Shown one piece after another: positions 1 to 5,013 of a stretch of 13,648 nucleotides of DNA (the stretch's first letter is position 1; every line of letters begins with the position of its first letter). The DNA is from JACKBJ01 sp964549495 (lineage in GTDB: Bacteria > Chloroflexota > Anaerolineae > Epilineales > Epilineaceae). The translations under genes and the position numbers were made by a program. The notes under the pieces are model-generated. The model was not told where the DNA came from. It saw nothing but the letters and a program-made list of their open reading frames with translations, and made no database searches. Location: NCBI GenBank assembly GCA_964549495.1, contig CAZJWJ010000121.1, positions 1 to 13,648 on the forward strand. Direction: 5' to 3'.

Positions 1-156
1 CGGCTGAAACCTTCGCCGACGCTCACCCTGAAACTTTAGGCCGACGCATGACAGGAGGGAGACCCGACGGCGCATCGTTCGACGATCCTGCCCCGAGAAA
101 GCCCATTTCATGGGACTTTCGACGGGTGGGTGAGGAGGACGATACTTCCTCCCCTG

Positions 157-190
157 ATGCCAGCGCAGGGCTCGATGCCCCAGCTGGCAT
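157..190. repeat. Inverted repeat / hairpin
   Basis: Arms ATGCCAGC (157-164) and GCTGGCAT (183-190) are perfectly complementary. Inside them GGGC (168-171) pairs with GCCC (177-180) around loop TCGAT. It has no T-run on either side, so it does not look like a classical intrinsic terminator. Confidence 0.55.
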
Positions 191-235
191 GTAGCGCCCG
201 AACGTCCGGTGGGACACGGTTGTCGGATGGCCCAG

Positions 236-259
236 CCTATGTCGTTCGGACGACATAGG
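236..259. repeat. 10-bp perfect inverted repeat with TCGG loop
   Basis: CCTATGTCGT (236-245) and ACGACATAGG (250-259) are exact reverse complements around the tetraloop TCGG. The right arm is itself the first copy of a motif, roughly [AG]CGACAYRGG, that recurs at 262 (partial), 284 and 296. The palindrome and the direct copies therefore look like one protein-binding array. Confidence 0.6.
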
Positions 260-305
260 TTGCGACACAGTTTTGGCCGAGTTGCGACATGGGTTACGAC
301 ATGGG
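250..305. repeat. Cluster of four CGACAY repeats, transposon-end-like
   Basis: Copies ACGACATAGG (250-259), GCGACACAG (262-270), GCGACATGGG (284-293) and ACGACATGGG (296-305) start at 250, 262, 284 and 296, which gives spacings of 12, 22 and 12 bp. Three copies sit in a wider GTTRCGACA context (259, 281, 293). Regular spacing close to whole helical turns suggests multiple binding sites for one protein, as at the ends of IS21-type or Tn7-type elements. That comparison is inference. Confidence 0.45.
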
Positions 306-372
306 CAGCAATCTGATCAAGGAAGTTGAACGAGCACGGCCACGTGCTCTTGTCCGAGGCCGAAGAGAAGCA

Positions 373-966
373 CTACTGGAAACCGAGTCCCCGCTCTCGC
401 AGGCTCACGAAGCGATCTCGCGCGATCACAATATGGTCGAGCAACTCGATATCTAGGATCTTGCCAGCCTCGTGAAGTTGCGCGGTCAAGCGGATGTCAT
501 CTGGACTTGGTGAGGGGTCGCCCGAGGGATGATTGTGGGCGACGACGATCCCGGACGCATTCGCGATGATCGCGGGCCGGAACACCTCGGCGGTGCGTAC
601 TACAACACCCTTGACCGTCCCTTGATAGACCAGCGAGGTTGAAATCACCTGGTGTCGGGAACCTAGATTCAGTGTATGGAGTTGCTCCCGCTCGAGATCC
701 GCCATCTCTGTGCGGAGCAGCTCGAACGCATCTGCAGGACGGTGGATGACGTAGGGCTCTGCAAGATCGCGCCCCGACCTCACCTCATATAGCCGTGAGG
801 CCTCCGCAATGAAGCGGCGCATCATTGTCAGCATCTCGACGTCCTCGGGGGCGAGGAACGAGAGCTGAGAGGGCTCATATGGTGACTGTTCGGTTGACAT
901 GGTGGTTAGGTACTGCGCGCGCTCCGCGAACGCAGTCATGGCGATCTCAACAGCAATCAAGGGCAT
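373..966 (-). CDS. radC: RadC-family JAB/MPN domain protein of mobile-element type
   Basis: The C-terminal half (about residues 85-197) is a JAB1/MPN-fold RadC domain. It carries the metal-binding signature H144-x-H146-x7-S154-x2-D157 within HNHPSGD, followed by the LLDHIVIA and SLRERG blocks typical of RadC. The helix-hairpin-helix region of chromosomal RadC is not recognisable; residues 30-85 are divergent. The glutamate expected a few residues before the conserved GT of JAMM proteases appears to be Ser111, so peptidase activity is doubtful. RadC-like proteins are common on genomic islands and plasmids; their role is unsettled despite the 'DNA repair' name. The gene follows the 109-residue gene after 16 nt and is probably co-transcribed from the promoter near 1393-1421. 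The start is uncertain: ATG 966 has no clear ribosome site, and ATG 939 or 900 are alternatives. Confidence 0.85.
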   Translation of the reverse strand: MPLIAVEIAMTAFAERAQYLTTMSTEQSPYEPSQLSFLAPEDVEMLTMMRRFIAEASRLYEVRSGRDLAEPYVIHRPADAFELLRTEMADLEREQLHTLNLGSRHQVISTSLVYQGTVKGVVVRTAEVFRPAIIANASGIVVAHNHPSGDPSPSPDDIRLTAQLHEAGKILDIELLDHIVIARDRFVSLRERGLGFQ

Positions 967-982
967 CCTGGCCCGTCACGGG

Positions 983-1312
983 TCAGTACTCCATTGGTGT
1001 GAGCAGCGTTGTCACCGAGCGATCTGCTTCGGTGATGACCCAGAGACGGTCTCGGGTCGACAGGTCATATGCCGAGAAAAGACGCCCTCCGTGCTTCAAC
1101 GCGTAGTCGTTTGCCGCCAGATCATCCGTATGCATGTCTCCCCAGTCGCCCCGGGCATGCCGATCCAGCAGATCCTGTGGCTCGACCAAGGCCTGGAGGC
1201 ACGACTCGATCGCCCCCGGTGTTGCTAGCAGTCGTCCCAACGAGAACAGCGGCCCGGTCTCGCCGGTGCCGCCGACTTCGCGCCTGCTGCTCGGGTGGTA
1301 TGATTCAGTCAC
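983..1312 (-). CDS. Small conserved mobile-element protein upstream of radC
   Basis: This 109-residue protein begins at GTG 1312. A longer reading from 1402 would start upstream of the predicted transcription start (about 1386), so I reject it. The core reads GPLFSLGRLLATPGAIE, then RHARGDWGD, LAANDYALKHGGRLFSAYDL, WVITEADRSVTTLL and a terminal PMEY. I recognise this pattern from small plasmid and integrative-element proteins that often sit next to radC. Databases sometimes label them 'plasmid-related' or 'type I restriction endonuclease subunit M', but no methyltransferase motif is present, so I do not adopt the latter. Function is unknown. Pairing with radC is the usual context, and co-transcription is likely because the genes are 16 nt apart. 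Confidence 0.75.
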   Translation of the reverse strand: MTESYHPSSRREVGGTGETGPLFSLGRLLATPGAIESCLQALVEPQDLLDRHARGDWGDMHTDDLAANDYALKHGGRLFSAYDLSTRDRLWVITEADRSVTTLLTPMEY

Positions 1313-1392
1313 ATCTGACGCGTGTGCAAACTTCCAACTGCGTCGCGCTGCCTGTCTGGTGCAGCTCGACGTCTCGCGCTCACGCGACCGAC

Positions 1393-1421
1393 ATTGTATC
1401 AAGCAGCCCCATTGATTTCAA
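1393..1421 (-). promoter_or_regulatory. Leftward promoter for the 109-aa/radC pair
   Basis: Read on the minus strand: TTGAAA (1421-1416), a 17-nt spacer, then TACAAT (1398-1393) with an upstream TG (extended -10). Transcription would start near 1386, about 75 nt before the GTG at 1312. A palindrome, CCATTG-ATTT-CAATGG (1409-1424), covers the -35 box and could be an operator. This is pattern matching only. Confidence 0.6.
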
Positions 1422-1460
1422 TGGAATCGCTGGTGCGGCTCCCGATTCTGCCGCCCATCG

Positions 1461-1469
1461 TGTTACCAT
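1461..1469 (+). promoter_or_regulatory. Possible extended -10 for the integrase gene
   Basis: TGTTACCAT contains a TG-n extension and a 4/6 match to TATAAT, with a predicted start about 30 nt before the integrase ATG. No clear -35 is seen, so this is weak. Confidence 0.3.
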
Positions 1470-1505
1470 AGCCGGAGTTGGCGCACGACAACGGGAAGGG
1501 ATCCA

Positions 1506-2654
1506 ATGGGCAGACGAGGCAACAACGAGGGCAGCATCCGAAAGCGAAAGGATGGACGCTGGGAAGGCCGGATCTCGGTCGATGGCCGACAGCGCTCGTT
1601 CTACGGCAAGACGCGCGTCGAAGTCTCGCGTAAGATTCGGGAAGCCCAGCGCAAGGTCGACCGGGGCCTGCCGCTCGCCGACGAGCGGATCAGTCTCGGC
1701 AAGTACCTTGAGCAATGGCTGGAGACTTCGGTGAAGCCGTCGGTGCGCCCGGCGACCTACGCCAGCTACGAGAGCCACGTGCGAATTCACCTTGGGCCGG
1801 CTATGGGTGGGGTGCCACTTGCTAAGCTTCAGCCTCAGCACGTCCAGAAGCTGATGAATGCGAAGCTCGACGAGGGGCTCTCAGCGAACACGGTGCTGCG
1901 GATCCGCGCGACGCTGCGGAGGGCACTCAATCAGGCCATGAAATGGGGACTCATCGACCGGAACGTGGCTACGCTCGTTGATCCGCCGAAGGCCGAGAAG
2001 TTCCGGGTTGAACCGATCACACCTGACGAGGCCACAGCCATCATTAACGCTGTGGATGACCATCGGCTCGGCGCGCTTTACACGATTCTGCTCGGGACGG
2101 GTCTTCGTCTGGGGGAAGGCCTTGGGCTGCGCTGGAGTGACTTGGACCTGGATGCCTCTACGATCACTGTGCGCCATGCACTCCAGAAGATCGACGGTGA
2201 GTTCCAGTTCGTGAAGCCCAAGTCCGAACTCTCTCGAAGGACGCTTGCGCTTCCCTCGTTTGTGGTGACGGCTTTGCGCCGACATCGCGCGGCTCAGAAT
2301 CGCGAGCGGCTCGCGGCTGGTGCCAAATGGGAGGACTGGGATCTGGTGTTCTCCACTAGTCACGGCTTGCCACTCGATAACTCTAACGTCAATCACACTT
2401 TCAGACGATTGCTTTCGGCGGCCGAACTGCGACCTCTGCGCATCCACGATCTGAGACATGCCTGCGCTTCGCTACTTCTCGCCAAGGGTGTGAGCCCGAG
2501 AGTCGTCATGGAGACACTCGGGCATAGCCAGATTAGCCTGACGATGAACACTTATACTCATGTCATGCCTTCTCTGCAGCGTGACGCTGCCGCTAGATTG
2601 GATGAGATACTCGGTGCCCAGAGTCCTTCAAGTGACATGTCGTGGGAGACATAA
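1506..2654 (+). CDS. Tyrosine-recombinase integrase of phage/island type
   Basis: This 382-residue site-specific recombinase probably integrates and excises the surrounding island. Residues 6-50 form an AP2-like arm-binding domain (EGSIRKRKDGRWEGRI). Residues 62-160 are the SAM-like core-binding domain, and 168-370 the catalytic domain. All catalytic residues are visible: R201 (GTGLRLGE), K239 (KPKSELS), H314 and R317 (HDLRHA), H340 (LGHSQ) and nucleophile Y350 (NTYTHV). The length is typical for P4/lambda-like integrases, so the gene looks intact. ATG 1506 is preceded by GGGAAGGG, a good ribosome site. The gene is divergent from the 109-aa/radC pair and is followed 5 nt later by a DUF4062 gene, suggesting co-expression. 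The tRNA-Lys half-site at 4943-4994 is a plausible target, not proven. Confidence 0.95.
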   Translation: MGRRGNNEGSIRKRKDGRWEGRISVDGRQRSFYGKTRVEVSRKIREAQRKVDRGLPLADERISLGKYLEQWLETSVKPSVRPATYASYESHVRIHLGPAMGGVPLAKLQPQHVQKLMNAKLDEGLSANTVLRIRATLRRALNQAMKWGLIDRNVATLVDPPKAEKFRVEPITPDEATAIINAVDDHRLGALYTILLGTGLRLGEGLGLRWSDLDLDASTITVRHALQKIDGEFQFVKPKSELSRRTLALPSFVVTALRRHRAAQNRERLAAGAKWEDWDLVFSTSHGLPLDNSNVNHTFRRLLSAAELRPLRIHDLRHACASLLLAKGVSPRVVMETLGHSQISLTMNTYTHVMPSLQRDAAARLDEILGAQSPSSDMSWET

Positions 2655-2659
2655 TCGAA

Positions 2660-3766
2660 ATGAAGATTTTCATTAGTTCGGTTGTTGCTGGTTTCGAAGC
2701 TCACCGTGATGCTGTCGAGAGTGCAGCGAAGACACTGCGTCATGAGGTGATCAGATCCGAGGAGCTGGGTGCGGTTACGGAGTCCTCACAGGTCGCGTGT
2801 CTTAGTGGGGTGAGAGACTCTGACTTCGTGATCCTCCTACTAGGAGCGAGATACGGATACGTCCAGGAGTCCGGCATCTCGGCAACGCACGAGGAGTTTA
2901 GGGAGGCGAGAGACAGCAAGCCTGTTCTCGCATTCGTCCAACAGGGTGTTGAGCCCGAAGAAAGGCAATGTGAATTCATTGCCGAGGTCAGAAAATGGGA
3001 AAGCGGCATAGGCACATCTGACTTCTCCGACCCGGCTAGTTTGCGAGATGCCGTTTCCCGGGCGCTGCACGACTACGCGCTTTCTCTGGCGTCAGGGGGC
3101 ACGGATACTTCCGAGATGGCTACGCGTGCCGCAGCGCTTGTCCCGCAAGAGCGTCCGATCGGCGCCTTCCTCGTGGTTGTTGTCGTAGGAGGACCAGCAC
3201 AGTCGATTCTTCGCCCTTCAGAGATCGAGGATGAGACGCTGTCGGACTACCTCGCGCAGCGAGCGCTGTTCGGTTTGAGTCGCGTATTGGCGCAAGCGGA
3301 GGGAGTAAGACGCGAAGTTCGCGATCACGCACTCGTCCTTGCTCAGCCGACCCGCGAGATCCTGGTCGACGAGATGGGGTCTATCCGGATTATCCAGCCT
3401 GCACTGCATGTGGAGCTCAACCCAGGACCAGCAGGCTTATTGTCCGTGCTGATAGAGGAAGAAGTCAGAGATCGTATTGGAACTTGCCTCCAATTTGCAA
3501 CGGAGTGCTTAGAGCGGGTGGACCCTACAAAGCGCTTGACAGAATTGATCCCTGTCGTGTCGTTGCTAGGAGCGAGAGCGGCAGCTTGGCGCACCCTTGA
3601 AGAGCACAGACTCAGCCCATCGTCGATGACGCTTGGCTCCGCGGACGATGTGGAGACGGTTCAGCTCTCGCCAGCTGCAAGAAAGCGACAGGTGATTGCC
3701 ATGCAAGCTGACACACTGGCGGACGACTTCACGGTACTGCTGCGGCGCAGGATCAGGTCAACCTGA
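2660..3766 (+). CDS. DUF4062-domain protein with uncharacterised C-terminal half
   Basis: This 368-residue protein has an N-terminal DUF4062 domain (about residues 1-145). It opens with KIFISSV and continues through FEAHRDAV, ESSQVACLSGV, SDFVILLLGARYGY, SGISATHEEF and KPVLAFVQ. This family is thought to have a TIR/deoxyribosyltransferase-like Rossmann fold and is found fused to NTPase or repeat domains in signalling and suspected immune proteins. Residues 150-368 match nothing I recognise: a hydrophobic strand (GAFLVVVVV, about 168-176), then a mixed alpha/beta region. I chose ATG 2660 over GTG 2642 because GGGAGA (2644-2649) sits 10 nt upstream and the family starts at MKIFIS. The gene starts 5 nt after the integrase stop, so translational coupling is likely. 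Function is unknown; a stress or anti-phage role is inference from domain and context. Confidence 0.8.
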   Translation: MKIFISSVVAGFEAHRDAVESAAKTLRHEVIRSEELGAVTESSQVACLSGVRDSDFVILLLGARYGYVQESGISATHEEFREARDSKPVLAFVQQGVEPEERQCEFIAEVRKWESGIGTSDFSDPASLRDAVSRALHDYALSLASGGTDTSEMATRAAALVPQERPIGAFLVVVVVGGPAQSILRPSEIEDETLSDYLAQRALFGLSRVLAQAEGVRREVRDHALVLAQPTREILVDEMGSIRIIQPALHVELNPGPAGLLSVLIEEEVRDRIGTCLQFATECLERVDPTKRLTELIPVVSLLGARAAAWRTLEEHRLSPSSMTLGSADDVETVQLSPAARKRQVIAMQADTLADDFTVLLRRRIRST

Positions 3767-3780
3767 TTGAGCGCCAACTC

Positions 3781-4137
3781 TCACGAGACTAACCTGTGTG
3801 CCTTTCCAGTGATGGAGTACCCGTTTCCTGCCGACCCGCCGTCCGTTGACTGCAATCCTAGCCGTTGAACCCCCGGGCGGAGGATCCCCTCCAGGCAGAG
3901 TTCCCACGCAGCATCGTAGAAGTAGGGTGACAACTCAGCGATCCGGCGCTTATGTGCCGATGAGCGATCATCGTACTCTGTGGAAATCTCTGATTCCAGG
4001 TATGCCATGACGATGTTTGGGATGTAGATGTCATACCCATAATTTGGGTACGTGTATTCGACAGGGCTCCCTGTAGCAATCGCCTCAAGGATCCGCTGGG
4101 TAAGGAATGCTCGGGCGGTAGCCACAGGCACTGTCAA
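3781..4137 (-). CDS. Unknown 118-residue protein
   Basis: I do not recognise this family by name. The protein is soluble, with no membrane segment or signal. The N-terminal third is helical (RAFLTQRILEAIATG), then comes a tyrosine-rich stretch (YTYPNYGYDIYIPN), then a block that looks conserved: ELSPYFYDAAWELCLEGILRPG, followed by the glycine-rich TDGGSAGNGYSIT. The block pattern suggests a small winged-helix or adaptor domain, but that is a guess. It is the second gene of a leftward pair, 51 nt after the DnaB-like gene, and ends 14 nt from the convergent DUF4062 gene. I chose TTG 4137 because AAGGAG lies exactly 6 nt upstream; a GTG two codons later is the alternative. Confidence 0.6.
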   Translation of the reverse strand: MTVPVATARAFLTQRILEAIATGSPVEYTYPNYGYDIYIPNIVMAYLESEISTEYDDRSSAHKRRIAELSPYFYDAAWELCLEGILRPGVQRLGLQSTDGGSAGNGYSITGKAHRLVS

Positions 4138-4143
4138 TTTGGA

Positions 4144-4149
4144 CTCCTT
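4144..4149 (-). promoter_or_regulatory. Ribosome binding site that sets a TTG start
   Basis: On the minus strand AAGGAG is followed by 6 nt and then TTG (4137-4135). This near-perfect Shine-Dalgarno sequence supports translation of the 118-residue gene despite its rare start codon. Confidence 0.6.
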
Positions 4150-4188
4150 GTGTCAACAACGACTTTAGCACCTAACAGATTACAGGCT

Positions 4189-4839
4189 CTAGGGTTTCAT
4201 GCGTTGAGGCACACCCTCAATAACACTGTAGCGCACACTGCTTGATCGGCGATGGCCCTTATGAACTTCTACTTCATATTCTGTGCCGATCACCTGCTCG
4301 ACTGTCAAGCAAACATCAGCAGCAGCTGCGACCACGGAGTCGACTTGGGCCATGGCGACTACAACTGCATTACCCATTTCGGTCAGTTCCCGATATCCGG
4401 CGATGTCGCTCTCGCTGTGAGGCCCCTGCCCCCTTACGACCACAACTAGGCGTGATTGGGTCTCTCGAGCGACTTGAGCAATCGTGTCCCAGTCGCTAAT
4501 TGTGTCTGTGGCATGAGACCGAACGTACAATTGCAGTTCTTGGAGGAGACTTCTTGGTTCTAAGTTTTCTGTACGCGCCGTGTCGTAGGCAGCGCTCATC
4601 AAGTCATCTGGGTGTCTTGTGACAAAGAGTACTGGTCTACTCCGCGCAATGGACACTGCCCAGCATGCTGCAAGCTGATATGCGAGGCCGGCATGCCGTT
4701 GGCTGCCCAGAGTGACTAGGTCGTGAATCATGAAGAGACGTGCCACAAGCCAGGGCAGTCCAGTTTCCGGATCAAGGAAGCGTGCTTCTTCGAAGCCGCC
4801 GCAGAGTGAAGGTGGGGGAAGCTGGGGGCGACGAGTCAT
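4189..4839 (-). CDS. DnaB/RecA-like protein with degenerate ATP-binding motifs
   Basis: This 216-residue protein follows the layout of a DnaB-like (SF4) RecA core without its catalysis. Residues 37-57 (IHDLVTLGSQRHAGLAYQLA) align with the Walker A strand-loop-helix, but the GxxxxGK[ST] positions read G45...A50-G51-L52, so the lysine and Thr/Ser are lost. Residues 69-81 (PVLFVTRHPDDL) match the strand that carries SLEM in DnaB. RLVVVV (130-135) is the Walker B strand, without its aspartate. VVVAMAQ (159-165) keeps the sensor-like Gln165. ADVCLTVEQV then KGHRRS (194-199) resembles the closing strand with the KNRxG motif. It is probably an inactive structural or regulatory relative; partners are unknown. 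ATG 4839 is preferred over 4845 because GAGG then lies 8 nt upstream. The 118-residue gene follows 51 nt later. The family call is by eye. Confidence 0.6.
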   Translation of the reverse strand: MTRRPQLPPPSLCGGFEEARFLDPETGLPWLVARLFMIHDLVTLGSQRHAGLAYQLAACWAVSIARSRPVLFVTRHPDDLMSAAYDTARTENLEPRSLLQELQLYVRSHATDTISDWDTIAQVARETQSRLVVVVRGQGPHSESDIAGYRELTEMGNAVVVAMAQVDSVVAAAADVCLTVEQVIGTEYEVEVHKGHRRSSSVRYSVIEGVPQRMKP

Positions 4840-4854
4840 AGCCATAACCTCACT

Positions 4855-4884
4855 GAGTCAGAACTAGGGTCAAGATTAGGGTCA
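4855..4884. repeat. Tandem 12-bp repeat upstream of the DnaB-like gene
   Basis: GAACTAGGGTCA (4861-4872) is followed directly by AGATTAGGGTCA (4873-4884), and a third partial copy, GAGTCA, ends at 4860. The shared TAGGGTCA recurs every 12 bp. The array sits 16-46 bp upstream of the ATG at 4839, in the likely promoter region of that leftward pair, and could be a repressor or self-regulation site. Confidence 0.5.
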
Positions 4885-4897
4885 CTGGGCGGCTCCG

Positions 4898-4906
4898 TGC
4901 TATACT
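4898..4906 (+). promoter_or_regulatory. Possible rightward extended -10
   Basis: TGCTATACT is a TG-n-TATACT extended -10 box reading rightward toward the tRNA-like fragment and antisense to the end of the Lon-like gene. No good -35 and no obvious gene downstream. It may be chance or the leftover promoter of a disrupted locus. Confidence 0.3.
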
Positions 4907-4942
4907 TTGGCCCATGATAGCCCTACTCGCCCGTGAAATCAA

Positions 4943-4994
4943 GGTACCCCCCCGGGGGCTCGAACCCCGAACCAACGGATTAAAAGTCCGTTGG
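4943..4994 (-). tRNA. Partial tRNA-Lys(TTT), 3' half only; probable att scar
   Basis: On the minus strand: anticodon stem ACGGA / TCCGT around loop CTTTTAA (anticodon TTT, Lys), a 5-nt variable loop TGGTT, T stem CGGGG / CCCCG with T loop TTCGAGC, and then a G-run ending in TACC where the acceptor 3' strand would lie. These lengths are exact tRNA geometry. The 5' half is missing: the sequence upstream (5000-5020) has no D arm and no C-rich strand to pair with the acceptor. In addition the anticodon stem extends to 10 bp (4970-4979 with 4987-4996), unlike a real tRNA. Anticodon-to-3'-end segments are classic attachment cores for tyrosine integrases, so this is probably an island border or a fossil of one. 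Confidence 0.6.
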
Positions 4995-5013
4995 TTTCGA
5001 AGAACCTCTCATG

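Larger units (their letters stand above)
1..372. other. Gene-poor left edge with hairpins and short repeats
   Basis: I see no convincing gene here. Forward frame 1 is open from the window edge to a TAG at 37-39 (12 codons) and could be the tail of a gene lying to the left, possibly a transposase, but it is too short to identify. The rest is unusually rich in inverted repeats: 74-86, 92-126 (imperfect), 157-190, 236-259 and 332-349. The last part, 236-305, has repeated CGACAY-type motifs. This resembles the non-coding end of an insertion sequence or transposon. No terminal inverted repeat or target duplication could be identified inside the window, so the assignment is open. Confidence 0.4.

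Noticed and set aside
23..268. 81-codon reading frame on the minus strand
   Set aside because: It spans several hairpins, its composition is Ser/Pro/Arg-rich with no recognisable motif, and no ribosome site is evident.
60..305. Retron msr/msd or other structured RNA system
   Set aside because: No reverse transcriptase is present in the window, and the hairpins sit next to transposon-end-like repeats; kept only as an open possibility under the repeat finding.
983..1312. Restriction-modification subunit
   Set aside because: Some database labels for this family say 'type I restriction endonuclease subunit M', but no methyltransferase or nuclease motif is present in 109 residues.
4970..4996. 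Rho-independent terminator of the Lon-like gene
   Set aside because: The 10-bp stem is strong, but no T-run follows on the minus strand, and tRNA geometry explains the structure better.
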